A program made the translations under genes and the position numbers. 64,000 nt of DNA from Corynebacterium imitans (GTDB lineage: Bacteria > Actinomycetota > Actinomycetes > Mycobacteriales > Mycobacteriaceae): the NCBI RefSeq assembly GCF_000739455.1, contig NZ_CP009211.1:2106595-2170594 (forward strand), read 5' to 3'. The notes under the pieces are model-generated. The model was not told where the DNA came from. It searched no databases and saw only the letters and a list, made by a program, of their open reading frames with translations. Below are positions 1-8,089 of this stretch, one piece after another (position 1 is the stretch's first letter; the number at the start of each line of letters is the position of its first letter).

Positions 1-913
1 GACCGCCTTCCTCATCATGGGCTTTAACAAGGTCCTGTCGCACAACTCGCTGCCCTACTTCTACCACTGCGTCCTCGGCGGCTTCCTCGCCACGATCCCG
101 GCCGCGCTCTTCTACGACTTCTCCGCATCCATCGGCCACACGATCGTGCCGAGCCAGGTCATCGCCTCGGGCATTATTGTGCTGCTCGCAGGACTCACGC
201 TGGTGCAATCGCTTTTCGACGGCATCACGGGCTCCCCCGTCACCGCCGCCTCCCGCTTCTTCCAGACCATGCTGTCCTCCGGCGGCATCGTCGCCGGCGT
301 GGCGATCGGCTTGTACTTCGCCGAGCGCATGGGCGTCGGGCTACCACCGCTGGAGACGATGCTGGGCAAGCCTTCCTTGGGCAGCGCAGGCTGGCGCATC
401 CTCGGCGGGGCGCTGGCCTCGGCGTCATTCGCGGTGACGTGCTTTGCGGAGCGCCAGGCCGTCATCGTCTCAGGGCTGACCGCCGCGGCGGGTTCCACGA
501 TCTACTACGTCTTCCTCATCCCCCTGGGCACGGACGCCTTCCTCGCCACCACGGCCTGCGCGATCGTGATTGGCCTGGCCGGTGGTTTGATTTCCCGTAG
601 CCTGCTGATCAACCCGGTGATTACCGCGGTCGCTGGCGTCACTCCTTTCTTGCCTGGTTCCGGCATCTATCGCGGGCTTTACGCGGTGCTCAACGAGCAG
701 ATGGTGGTGGGCATGTCGAACATCTTCACCGCGATCGCCACCTGTATGGCGTTGGCCGGCGGCGTGATCTTCGGCGAGTGGGTGGCACGCCGGATCCGCC
801 GCCCCCAGCTCTACATTCCGTACCGGGCCTTTAAGCGCGCGGGCCGCCTGACTTTCCAGCAGATTCGCCGCGCGGAGGCGGCCGCCCGGCGGCCGAGGCG
901 TCGCCGCCACTAG
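1..913 (+). CDS. thrE: Threonine/serine exporter ThrE, C-terminal part (5' end outside window)
   Basis: The frame is open to the left edge, so this is the C-terminal ~303 residues of a larger protein (ThrE of C. glutamicum is about 490 aa). It has 7-8 hydrophobic segments, including the conserved late region with ITAVAGVTPFLPGSGIYRG, and ends in an Arg-rich cytoplasmic tail (RRPRRRRH). ThrE-family proteins export L-threonine and L-serine across the cytoplasmic membrane using the proton gradient. In C. glutamicum the same gene lies directly upstream of a small Lys-rich gene and otsA, which supports the call. The N-terminal amphipathic/periplasmic domain cannot be judged here. Confidence 0.85.
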   Translation, partial: TAFLIMGFNKVLSHNSLPYFYHCVLGGFLATIPAALFYDFSASIGHTIVPSQVIASGIIVLLAGLTLVQSLFDGITGSPVTAASRFFQTMLSSGGIVAGVAIGLYFAERMGVGLPPLETMLGKPSLGSAGWRILGGALASASFAVTCFAERQAVIVSGLTAAAGSTIYYVFLIPLGTDAFLATTACAIVIGLAGGLISRSLLINPVITAVAGVTPFLPGSGIYRGLYAVLNEQMVVGMSNIFTAIATCMALAGGVIFGEWVARRIRRPQLYIPYRAFKRAGRLTFQQIRRAEAAARRPRRRRH

Positions 914-967
914 CTTTGGCGTAGAATCGCGGTTTGAGATTGTGTCTTATTCAAGGAGGAACCCGTA

Positions 968-1342
968 GTGCCACCGAAGATCACCGACTCCCGCCCCTCG
1001 CCAGAGGCCATCAATGAGATGGAGGAGCAGACCGCTTCCGGCGCCCGGCGAATCGTGGCAACGTACGCCGAGGACTTCTTCGACGGGGTGACCCTGATGT
1101 CCATGCTGGGCGTTGAACCGAAGGGCTTTAACTACAAGAAGTACGCCGAGGAAATCCTGGGCGACGAGGACGAGGAAGCCACCGGCTCGACCGCGAAGAA
1201 GAAGGCGACCAAGAAAAAGGCCACCAAGAAGAAGGCGACCAAGAAAAAGGCTACGAAGAAGAAAGCCACCAAGAAGAAAGCCACGAAGAAAAAGGCTACG
1301 AAGAAGAAGGCCACCAAGAAGAAGACGGCGAAGAAGTCCTAA
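968..1342 (+). CDS. Small protein with KKKAT-repeat basic tail
   Basis: 124 aa from a GTG start with a strong ribosome site (AAGGAGGA at 953-960, 7 nt before the start). Residues 1-75 are an acidic, non-repetitive domain ending in EEILGDEDEEA. Residues 77-116 are eight perfect KKKAT pentapeptides, followed by KKKTAKKS. The tail resembles the Lys/Ala-rich C-termini of actinobacterial HU and histone H1-like proteins, so nucleic-acid binding or nucleoid association is a reasonable inference, but I see no known DNA-binding domain in the N-terminus. It ends 2 nt before otsA and is probably co-transcribed. The homologous position in C. glutamicum (between thrE and otsA) also holds a small uncharacterised gene. 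Confidence 0.8.
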   Translation: MPPKITDSRPSPEAINEMEEQTASGARRIVATYAEDFFDGVTLMSMLGVEPKGFNYKKYAEEILGDEDEEATGSTAKKKATKKKATKKKATKKKATKKKATKKKATKKKATKKKATKKKTAKKS

Positions 1343-1344
1343 GC

Positions 1345-2610
1345 GTGTACGACTTTGTGGTGGTGGCCAACCGGCTGCCCGTCGACCGCGTGGGGGGTCG
1401 CTGGCAGGCCTCCCCGGGCGGGCTCGTTGCGGCGCTCGCACCGGTGCTGCGTGCCCGCGGCGGCTGCTGGGTGGGGTGGCCCGGCGAGACCAACACCTCG
1501 CTTGCACCCTTTAGTGCGGGCGGGATCGAGCTTGTGCCCGTGCCCCTCGATGAGGCGGATTACACCGACTTCTACGAGGGGTTTTCCAACTCCACGCTGT
1601 GGCCGCTCTACCACGACCTGATTGTTGCGCCGCAGTACCACCAGGCGTGGTGGGAGCGTTACGTGGCGGTGAATGAGCGTTTTGCGTTGAGCGTCGAAAA
1701 GCAAGCGGCGCACGGTGCCACGGTGTGGGTGCAGGACTACCAGCTGCAGCTGGTTCCGGGACTTCTGCGCGAGCGCCGCCCGGACCTCAAGATCGGATTC
1801 TTCCTGCACATCCCTTTCCCCTCGCCGGACCTGTTCCGGCAGCTGCCGTGGCGCGAGGAGATCCTGAGCTCGCTTCAGGCCTGCGATTTGATCGGTTTCC
1901 AGCGAGGCACCGACGAGCAGAATTTCCGCGGGCTGCTGCCTGCCGACGCCCGCGTGCGCACCGGCACGTTCCCCATCTCCATCGACCCAGACGCCGTGGC
2001 CCCGGGCGACCCGGCGCGGGTGCGCGAGCTGGTGGGCAACCCGGAGCTACTCATGCTGGGGGTCGACCGGATGGACTACACCAAGGGCATCTTGCAGCGC
2101 CTGCTCGCCTTCGAGCGGTTCCTCGAGGCGGGTCACCAAGCCACACTGATTCAGCTGGCCACGCCCTCGCGCGAGCGGATCGAGCACTACCGCGAGACCC
2201 GCCGCGAGGTGGAGGCGGCGGTCGGGCGCATCAACGGGCGCTTCGGCAGCGTTGGCCGGCCGGTGATCCACTACGTCCACCACGGGGTGGGCAAGGAGGA
2301 GCTGGGCAGTTACTACGCTGCGGCCGACATTATGCTGGTCACGCCGTTTAAGGACGGGATGAACCTGGTGGCCAAGGAGTACGTAGCCTGCCACCCGGAC
2401 GGCAGCGGCGCGCTTGTGCTTTCCGAGTTCGCAGGCGCCGCCGTCGAGCTCGACCAGGCCTACCTGTGCAACCCTTTCGACGTGGACTCGATCGTCCGCG
2501 CGATTGAAGCCGCGGCCGACCCCGACCCGCAACGCATGCGCACCATGTACGAGTGGGTGACCACGCACGATGTTGACGCCTGGGCGGCGTCATTTTTGGA
2601 GGCACTATGA
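1345..2610 (+). CDS. otsA: Trehalose-6-phosphate synthase OtsA
   Basis: 421 aa, GT20 family. It transfers glucose from a nucleotide sugar to glucose-6-phosphate, giving trehalose-6-phosphate. Visible family motifs are VVVANRLPVDR (residues 5-15), GWVGWPG, WPLYHDL, VWVQDYQLQLVPGLLR, GFFLHIPFPS, VDRMDYTKGI and DGMNLVAKEY. Start is GTG, 2 nt after the upstream stop; a start there places the N-terminal nucleotide-sugar loop as in homologues. Trehalose matters in mycolata as osmoprotectant and as acceptor for mycolates. It overlaps the following lipoprotein gene by 4 nt, and otsB follows, so the three form one translationally coupled unit. It is slightly shorter than E. coli OtsA (about 474 aa), with no internal domain obviously missing. 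Confidence 0.96.
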   Translation: MYDFVVVANRLPVDRVGGRWQASPGGLVAALAPVLRARGGCWVGWPGETNTSLAPFSAGGIELVPVPLDEADYTDFYEGFSNSTLWPLYHDLIVAPQYHQAWWERYVAVNERFALSVEKQAAHGATVWVQDYQLQLVPGLLRERRPDLKIGFFLHIPFPSPDLFRQLPWREEILSSLQACDLIGFQRGTDEQNFRGLLPADARVRTGTFPISIDPDAVAPGDPARVRELVGNPELLMLGVDRMDYTKGILQRLLAFERFLEAGHQATLIQLATPSRERIEHYRETRREVEAAVGRINGRFGSVGRPVIHYVHHGVGKEELGSYYAAADIMLVTPFKDGMNLVAKEYVACHPDGSGALVLSEFAGAAVELDQAYLCNPFDVDSIVRAIEAAADPDPQRMRTMYEWVTTHDVDAWAASFLEAL

Positions 2611-3026
2611 AACCCGTCCGCGCCCTCGCGCTCGCCCTCGCGTTGCCGCTCGCCGCGTGCAGCGACGCTCCCACCTGGCAGGTGGTCGCCGTCCACACGG
2701 ATCCCGCCGAGCCCGGGGCCCTGCTTGCCGACGCCGCGGGGCTGGCCAACTTCCACATCTCCGAAACCGAACTCGACGGCAACACCGCGTGCGCTGACCT
2801 GCAGGCGTCGATTCGCACCGAGGACGACACCTTCACCATCGAAGAGGTCGAGGTGGGCGACGCAGGCAACTGCGAGGGCGGGGCCCGACACGTCCACGAG
2901 CAGCTGACCAGCATCCTCGTCCCCGGCGCGCAATTCCGCACCGAGCAGCTCACCGACACCGAGCTGCTGTGGACTTCCACTGAGGACACGGTCGAGCCGC
3001 CGAGCGTGCGGCTGATGTCGCTGTGA
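2607..3026 (+). CDS. Putative lipoprotein between otsA and otsB
   Basis: 139 aa, with a signal peptide of about 17 residues and a lipobox (PLAAC, Cys18), so the mature protein should be lipid-anchored outside the cytoplasmic membrane. The rest is acidic, with two further Cys residues that may form a disulfide. I recognise no enzymatic motif. It overlaps otsA by 4 nt and otsB by 4 nt (ATGA/GTGA type), so it is translationally coupled to trehalose synthesis genes. A gene of this type sits at the same place in C. glutamicum. Function unknown; a role linked to trehalose or the envelope is only inferred from location. Confidence 0.8.
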   Translation: MKPVRALALALALPLAACSDAPTWQVVAVHTDPAEPGALLADAAGLANFHISETELDGNTACADLQASIRTEDDTFTIEEVEVGDAGNCEGGARHVHEQLTSILVPGAQFRTEQLTDTELLWTSTEDTVEPPSVRLMSL

Positions 3027-3781
3027 GCCCGCTTGACGACCCCATCGCCCACCTCGCCCGCGCCGAGTCGCTGCTGGTCTGCCTAGATTTCGACGGCACG
3101 CTCGCCGAATTTAACACCGACCCCTACGCGGTGCGCGCCCACCCGGAGGCTCTCAACGCGATCGCGTGCCTCCTTACCCTCCCGAACACAGAAGTGGCCG
3201 TGCTTACCGGCCGCCACCTCGAGGGCCTTGCCGAGGTCCTGCCGGAGACGCCTTCGCTGCAGGGGTTGGTACGCGTCGGTTCCCACGGTGCCGAGCCCGG
3301 CCCGACGCTCGAGCCCGAAGACGCCGCTTACCTCGAGCGCATCGGCAGCGAGCTGGAGCGGATCGCGACTCCGCCCGCCTACGTGGAGGAAAAGCCGTAC
3401 CAGCGCGTGCTGCACGTCGCCCCGCTCGCGGCTTGCGACCCGGAGCGCGCCCGCGAATTGCTGCGCGCAGCCCGCGCGCTGGATACCGGTTCTCGCCCGG
3501 TCACGCCCGGGCACAACGTGGTGGAGTTCTCCGCCGTCGACGTGACGAAGGGGTCGTGGCTCGCGCAGCGCAAACGCGACTTTGCCGCCACGTTTTTCGC
3601 CGGCGACGACACCACGGACGAAACCGCCATGGCAGTCCTCAACCAGGGCCCCGATGTGGGCGTGAAGGTGGGGGCCCAGGACAGCGCGGCGCGGTACCGG
3701 GTCGCGAGTGTGTCCGAGATGGCGCAGCTGCTTACCCAGCTGGCGCATGCGCGACGCTCGTACCTGGCAGAAACCTCGTAG
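3023..3781 (+). CDS. otsB: Trehalose-6-phosphate phosphatase OtsB
   Basis: 252 aa HAD-superfamily phosphatase that converts trehalose-6-phosphate to trehalose. The catalytic loop is LDFDGTLA (nucleophile Asp and the second Asp near residues 22-24), followed by AVLTGR and the metal-binding FFAGDDTTDETAM near residue 193. GTG start overlaps the upstream lipoprotein stop by 4 nt. The last ~50 nt overlap the 3' end of the convergent regulator gene on the opposite strand, so the two transcripts share complementary 3' ends. Confidence 0.94.
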   Translation: MSPLDDPIAHLARAESLLVCLDFDGTLAEFNTDPYAVRAHPEALNAIACLLTLPNTEVAVLTGRHLEGLAEVLPETPSLQGLVRVGSHGAEPGPTLEPEDAAYLERIGSELERIATPPAYVEEKPYQRVLHVAPLAACDPERARELLRAARALDTGSRPVTPGHNVVEFSAVDVTKGSWLAQRKRDFAATFFAGDDTTDETAMAVLNQGPDVGVKVGAQDSAARYRVASVSEMAQLLTQLAHARRSYLAETS

Positions 3782-4751
3782 GCAGAAGCGTCTTTTCGCG
3801 GCGTTGCGGGCGGCCCTCAATTAGCGAGCGCACCAGCATCGCCGCGACCTCCCCTTTGCGCCGGTTCGGTTGCTCCACCGTGGTCAGCCCCGGCACACCG
3901 ATGCCGTCGAAGCCGGTCACCGAGAGTTCCTCTGGGATGGCGCGGCGGCCGCGGCAATATTCGATGACGCCGAGCGCCATCGAGTCCGTCGTACACAGCA
4001 CCGCTGTCAGTTCCGGGTGCGTCTCGAGCAGCTCGCGGGCGCCGTCTGTGGCGGCAGCGAGGTCGTTCTGGTCACGCGTGACCACCGGGACGTCGCGGAG
4101 GCCCGCAGCTTTGAAGACCTCCAGCGCGCCGCAAATGCGGGCGCGCTGGAGGTGCAGGTCGGCGGCGTCGAGTGCCGCGGGCTCTACAAACCCGTTGGTG
4201 GGGGTGCTGAACAGGCGCTTCGCCAGGATCCCGATGCGCCTATGCCCGTTTGCGACGAGCGCCTCAGCCGCCGGCGCGATCGCGCTCGCGTCGTCGATGC
4301 CTACGAACGGTACGTCCGGGACATTCGTCGGCTGGTCGCAGATGACGAGGGGGAGGTTGCGCGTCTTTGCGTCGAGAAGCATTTGCGCGTTCTCGGGCAC
4401 CGAATAGACGATGACGCCGTCCACAATCGCATCATGCACGCTCACCCCCGTCGGGATGAGTGTGAGCGCGTACTCGCTGGAGTCCGCGACGCCGGCGAGG
4501 AAATCGACCGACGCGCGGTCCTCGAAGGCGAAGCTCAAGTGCTCGGTGAGCACCACCCCAAGTGTGTCGGTGTGCTGAGTACGCAGCGAGCGCGCGTGCG
4601 GGTTGGGTCCCGCGTAGCCGCGCGATTCGGCATAGGAGAGGATCCGGCGACGCAGCGCTGGCGAGAGTTGATCCGGGTGGTTGTACGCATTCGAGACCGT
4701 CGTGCGGGAGATACCGAGGTCGGCAGCGATGGAGGCGAGCGTCGCAGGCAT
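3732..4751 (-). CDS. ipsA: LacI-family transcriptional regulator, IpsA-like
   Basis: 339 aa. The N-terminal LacI helix-turn-helix is clear (TLASIAADLGISRTTVSNAY, residues 4-23), followed by hinge residues and a periplasmic-binding-like sensor domain (LVICDQPTN, GIDDASAIAPA, SVTGFDGIGVPGLTTVEQP). In C. glutamicum the LacI-type regulator immediately after otsB and divergent from a zinc ABC operon is IpsA, which activates ino1 and controls inositol-derived lipid and mycothiol formation. I assign IpsA from this synteny, not from the sequence alone. A -10 box lies 6 nt upstream of ATG, suggesting a leaderless mRNA. Its end overlaps otsB by 50 nt. Confidence 0.8.
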   Translation of the reverse strand: MPATLASIAADLGISRTTVSNAYNHPDQLSPALRRRILSYAESRGYAGPNPHARSLRTQHTDTLGVVLTEHLSFAFEDRASVDFLAGVADSSEYALTLIPTGVSVHDAIVDGVIVYSVPENAQMLLDAKTRNLPLVICDQPTNVPDVPFVGIDDASAIAPAAEALVANGHRRIGILAKRLFSTPTNGFVEPAALDAADLHLQRARICGALEVFKAAGLRDVPVVTRDQNDLAAATDGARELLETHPELTAVLCTTDSMALGVIEYCRGRRAIPEELSVTGFDGIGVPGLTTVEQPNRRKGEVAAMLVRSLIEGRPQRREKTLLPTRFLPGTSVAHAPAG

Positions 4752-4757
4752 GCAGCC

Positions 4758-4763
4758 ATGCTA
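4758..4763 (-). promoter_or_regulatory. -10 box (TAGCAT) of ipsA, leaderless
   Basis: TAGCAT fits TANNNT and ends 6 nt before the ATG at 4751, so transcription would start at or within a base or two of the start codon. There is no ribosome-binding site upstream. Confidence 0.5.
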
Positions 4764-4778
4764 CCCCGCCTCCCATTT

Positions 4779-4793
4779 TGAAAATCGTTTCCA
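4779..4793. promoter_or_regulatory. Zur-like operator between ipsA and znuA
   Basis: TGAAAATCGTTTCCA is a 15-bp imperfect palindrome (arms TGAAAAT and GTTTCCA around a single C), close to the actinobacterial Zur box TGAAAATNATTTTCA. It lies 21 nt before znuA. Zinc-dependent repression of this transporter by Zur is established in C. glutamicum. LacI-type operators are also short palindromes, so autoregulation by the divergent IpsA-like protein is the main alternative. Confidence 0.6.
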
Positions 4794-4813
4794 TTAGTGG
4801 TTGGATGGGCTGC

Positions 4814-5683
4814 ATGATGAAACGGATCGCAGCAGTCGCCTTCGCCCTCACCCTCACCGCCTGCGGCGCGCAGGACGCCGAGCAAGACACCGCTCAGGAC
4901 ACTGAGCAGGCCGGCGACGGCACCATGGTCGCCACCACCCAGGTGTGGGCCGACGTCGCCTCCGCCGCAACTGGCGACGAGGTCGAAGCGATCATCAGCA
5001 ACCCCTCGACCGACCCCCACGAATACGAACCCACCGCCGCCGACCTGGCTAAGATTGCCCAGGCCGCGACCGTGGTGGCTAACGGCGGCGCCTACGACGC
5101 GCCCCTCTACACGGCCGCGAAGGGCACGCTCATCACCGCGCTACCGCCGGCCGAGGCGCACGACCATGACCACAGCGAGCACGAGCATGGCGAGCACGAG
5201 CACGGCCACGATCATGACCACGCACACGGCGAGGAAAACGAGCACATCTGGTACTCCACCGAGGCCATCCGCGACGTCGCCGAGCAGATCGGTGGCAACT
5301 CGCTCGACGACAAGCTCGCCGGCATCGACGAGTCCCTGGCCAAGCTGCCTGAGACCAACGTGATCCAGACCCACCCGATCGCCGACGCGATCGTGGAGGA
5401 GTCCGCGCTGGTAGACGCCACACCGGAGTCCTACCGCCACGCAACGCTGAACCACTCCGAGCCTTCCGCGGCCGCCGTTGCCGAGACGCTCGAGGCGATC
5501 AAGGATGCTGATATCCTGATCAATAATTCCCAGTCCCCCAACGCCGTCTCCGAGCGTCTCGTCGCCGCGGCTAAGGAAGCCGGCGTGCCGGTCGTGGACA
5601 TCACCGAGACCCCGCAGGACGGCAAGAATTTCTTCGACTACTTCCAGGAAATCGTTGACCAGCTCAATGCTGCAGCTGCGTAA
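4814..5683 (+). CDS. znuA: Zinc ABC transporter, substrate-binding lipoprotein
   Basis: 289 aa cluster A-I (ZnuA/TroA) metal-binding protein. It has a signal peptide with lipobox LTLTAC (Cys17), so it is membrane-anchored. A His/Asp-rich loop of about 30 residues (HDHDHSEHEHGEHEHGHDHD, near residues 116-135) is typical of zinc rather than manganese binders. Conserved ligand regions NPSTDPHEYEP and THPIADAIV are present. The start is ATG at 4814 (or 4817); an upstream in-frame ATG at 4805 is less likely. It overlaps znuC by 17 nt, giving znuABC order. Confidence 0.92.
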   Translation: MMKRIAAVAFALTLTACGAQDAEQDTAQDTEQAGDGTMVATTQVWADVASAATGDEVEAIISNPSTDPHEYEPTAADLAKIAQAATVVANGGAYDAPLYTAAKGTLITALPPAEAHDHDHSEHEHGEHEHGHDHDHAHGEENEHIWYSTEAIRDVAEQIGGNSLDDKLAGIDESLAKLPETNVIQTHPIADAIVEESALVDATPESYRHATLNHSEPSAAAVAETLEAIKDADILINNSQSPNAVSERLVAAAKEAGVPVVDITETPQDGKNFFDYFQEIVDQLNAAAA

Positions 5684-6317
5684 CGCTACCACCACGCCCC
5701 TGTGGCGCGACATCACATGCGAGCTCGCCCCCGGCGAGTTTCTCGCCATTCTCGGACCCAACGGCTCCGGCAAATCCACGCTGCTGCGCGCCGCGCTCGG
5801 CATGCAGAAACTCGACTCGGGCACGATCACACTCGGCGGCCGTGTGGGCTACATCCCGCAGCAGCAGATGTTCCCCGCCCATCTCCCGGCGCGCGTGCGC
5901 GACCTCGTCTCGCTCGCCGGGGGTGAGCCCGAAAGCCTGCTCGCCTTTGTTGGGGCCCCCTCGCTTATCGACGCCCACGTCGGCCGCCTCTCCGGCGGCC
6001 AACAACAACTCGTACGCCAGGCCCAAGCTTTCGCGCAAGACCCCGAGATCATCCTGGCCGATGAGCCCTTCCTCTCTTTGGATGTCGCACGCCAGCGCCA
6101 AACCATCGCCCGCTTTCAGGAGTCGGGGGCGGCGGTGGCCATGATCACGCACTCCATCGACCCCGTCATCGACATCGTGGACAAAGTCCTCTACATCGGG
6201 CCGAACGGCCACGTCATCGGCACCGCCGACGAAGTCTTGCAATCCGACGTGCTTTCCGAGCTCTACGGCGCACCCGTCCAGGTCGTGCGCGCGGGTGGAA
6301 AGACGGTGATCATCTGA
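5667..6317 (+). CDS. znuC: Zinc ABC transporter, ATP-binding protein
   Basis: 216 aa ATPase. Walker A is GPNGSGKST, the Q-loop is PQQQ, the signature is LSGGQQQL, Walker B is IILADEPF, and the switch His sits in MITHSID. I chose ATG 5667, which gives the usual short N-terminus before the core; an in-frame TTG at 5655 with an AGGA in front is possible. It overlaps znuA by 17 nt and znuB by 1 nt. It powers zinc import with ZnuA and ZnuB. Confidence 0.93.
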   Translation: MLQLRNATTTPLWRDITCELAPGEFLAILGPNGSGKSTLLRAALGMQKLDSGTITLGGRVGYIPQQQMFPAHLPARVRDLVSLAGGEPESLLAFVGAPSLIDAHVGRLSGGQQQLVRQAQAFAQDPEIILADEPFLSLDVARQRQTIARFQESGAAVAMITHSIDPVIDIVDKVLYIGPNGHVIGTADEVLQSDVLSELYGAPVQVVRAGGKTVII

Positions 6318-7144
6318 TGTGGGATACCACCGTCTACCTGCTCTCCCAGGACTTCGTCATCACCTCGCTGGTGGCCTGCGCCTTCCTCGGTGTGCTCTCC
6401 GGGGTGCTCGCCCCGCTGATCGTGATGCGGCAGATGTCCTTCGCCGTCCACGCCACCTCCGAGCTCGCGCTCATGGGCGCCGCAGCCGCCCTGCTCATCG
6501 GTTTTAACGTCTCGCTCGGCGCGGTGGCAGGCTCAATCGCTGCCGCAATCGCGCTCGCGCTTTTGGGATTCAAGGGCGGCAACGACTCCGCCGTCGGCGT
6601 GGTCATGAGCTTCGGCATGGGTATTTCCGTGCTGTGTATCTACCTGTACCCGGGCAACTCCAGCATCGCGATGTCGCTGCTGACGGGGCAGGTGGTCGGC
6701 GTGGCGTCGACAAGCGTGTGGGCCCTGGCGATCACCACCGTGGTGGTAGTGGCCGCAGTGGTCGCGTTGTGGCGGCCGCTACTGTTTTCCTCCATCGACC
6801 CTGTGATGGCCGCCGCGACCGGAGTGCGCGTGCGCACCATGGCCACCGTCTTCGCTGTCCTCGTCGGCCTCGCCGCAGCGAACAGCGTGCAGATCGTCGG
6901 CGTGCTGCTGGTCATGGCGCTGCTGATCACGCCCGGCGCGAGCGCCGTCGCTGTGACCGCCAACCCGAAGCTCGCGGTCTTGCTGTCGGTCGTGTTTGCC
7001 GAGGTCTCCGCCGTCGGCGGGTTCGTCCTCTCACTCGCACCCGGCCTGCCTGTCAGCGTGCTCGTCGCGTTCGTTTCTTTCGGGATCTACGTGATCTGTC
7101 GCGGGATCGGGGCGTGGCAAGCACGCCGGATTACGGCGCGTTAG
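6317..7144 (+). CDS. znuB: Zinc ABC transporter, permease
   Basis: 275 aa ABC-3 family permease with about eight transmembrane helices. The conserved features LVACAFLGVLSGVLAPLIVM at the N-terminus and GVLLVMALLITPGASA near residue 196 are those of ZnuB/TroC proteins. The ATG overlaps the znuC stop by one base, so translation is coupled. It ends 4 nt from the convergent rlmB stop. A copy of the dispersed 12-mer (6704-6715) encodes Ala-Ser-Thr-Ser here. Confidence 0.93.
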   Translation: MWDTTVYLLSQDFVITSLVACAFLGVLSGVLAPLIVMRQMSFAVHATSELALMGAAAALLIGFNVSLGAVAGSIAAAIALALLGFKGGNDSAVGVVMSFGMGISVLCIYLYPGNSSIAMSLLTGQVVGVASTSVWALAITTVVVVAAVVALWRPLLFSSIDPVMAAATGVRVRTMATVFAVLVGLAAANSVQIVGVLLVMALLITPGASAVAVTANPKLAVLLSVVFAEVSAVGGFVLSLAPGLPVSVLVAFVSFGIYVICRGIGAWQARRITAR

Positions 7145-7148
7145 AGCT

Positions 7149-8081
7149 CTACTTCGCCGCGCGGCGCTGGCGGGCGAACTCGCTAAGCACCACGCCCGCC
7201 GCCACAGAGGCGTTGAGCGACTCCACCCACTCCTCGGTGGGAATCGACATGATCACGTCGCAGTTCTCGCGCACCAGGCGGGAAATACCCTTGCCCTCCG
7301 AACCAACGACGATGACCACCGGGTCGCACGCGCCATCGAAGGTATCGAGCGTGTGCTCGCCGCCAGCATCCAGGCCGACGACCATGTAGCCGTTGTCCTT
7401 GAACTGTTTGATCGTGCGGGTGAGGTTGGTGGCCTTCGCCACCGGCAGGCGTGCCGCAGTACCGGCGGAGGTGCGCCATGCCACGCCCGTGACCTGGGCG
7501 GAGCGGCGCTCGGGAATGATCACGCCGTCGCCGCCGAACGCGGCCGCCGAGCGGATCACCGCTCCCAGGTTGCGCGGGTCCGTGATGTTGTCCAGCACCA
7601 CGAACATGCCGTTGCCGTCAACCCTGCTCATCAGGTCGAAAACGTCCGCGTACTTGTACGGCTGGATCTTCAGGCCGATGCCCTGGTGCATGCCGTTGCC
7701 GGTCATCTCGTCAAGCGTGCGCTTCTGCACCTCGGAGACCGGGATGCCGCGCGACTGGGCGATGGCGACCGCCTCGCTTAAACGATCGTCGTGACCGGTG
7801 CCCTGCGCCACGTAGAGCGCCTCGGCTGGCACCTTCGCGTGCAGGCACTCGATGACCGGATTGCGGCCGACCACCATGTCCGCCACTTCGCGCTCGTGGC
7901 GGCCCTGGTTACGACGGTCACGCGCCTGCTTGCGCTTGTGCGCGGCGTGGTAGACGCGATCCTCCGCCTTCGGGGTTGCGCCCTTGCCACGCAGGCCGCG
8001 GCGGCGCTGCCCACCGGAGCCCTTCGTGGCCCCCTTCTTGTGCGTCTTCTGCTTATCCGGACGCTGGTACGGCTTTGCCAT
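7149..8081 (-). CDS. rlmB: 23S rRNA 2'-O-methyltransferase, TrmH/RlmB family
   Basis: 310 aa. The N-terminal ~65 residues are very basic ([20 protein letters not shown]) and probably bind rRNA. A substrate-binding domain ([13 protein letters not shown]) follows, then the SpoU/TrmH trefoil-knot domain with motif 1 [19 protein letters not shown], motif 2 [18 protein letters not shown] and motif 3 [20 protein letters not shown]. It methylates a ribose in 23S rRNA (G2251 in E. coli). It follows cysS by 8 nt in the conserved ispD-ispF-cysS-rlmB order also seen in M. tuberculosis (Rv3582c-Rv3579c). Confidence 0.93.
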   Translation of the reverse strand: MAKPYQRPDKQKTHKKGATKGSGGQRRRGLRGKGATPKAEDRVYHAAHKRKQARDRRNQGRHEREVADMVVGRNPVIECLHAKVPAEALYVAQGTGHDDRLSEAVAIAQSRGIPVSEVQKRTLDEMTGNGMHQGIGLKIQPYKYADVFDLMSRVDGNGMFVVLDNITDPRNLGAVIRSAAAFGGDGVIIPERRSAQVTGVAWRTSAGTAARLPVAKATNLTRTIKQFKDNGYMVVGLDAGGEHTLDTFDGACDPVVIVVGSEGKGISRLVRENCDVIMSIPTEEWVESLNASVAAGVVLSEFARQRRAAK

Positions 8082-8089
8082 CTCGTCTC

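Noticed and set aside
4805..4813. ATG 4805 as znuA start
   Set aside because: It would put extra residues before the signal peptide and lacks a ribosome site; MMKRIAAVAFALTLTAC from 4814 is a normal lipoprotein signal.
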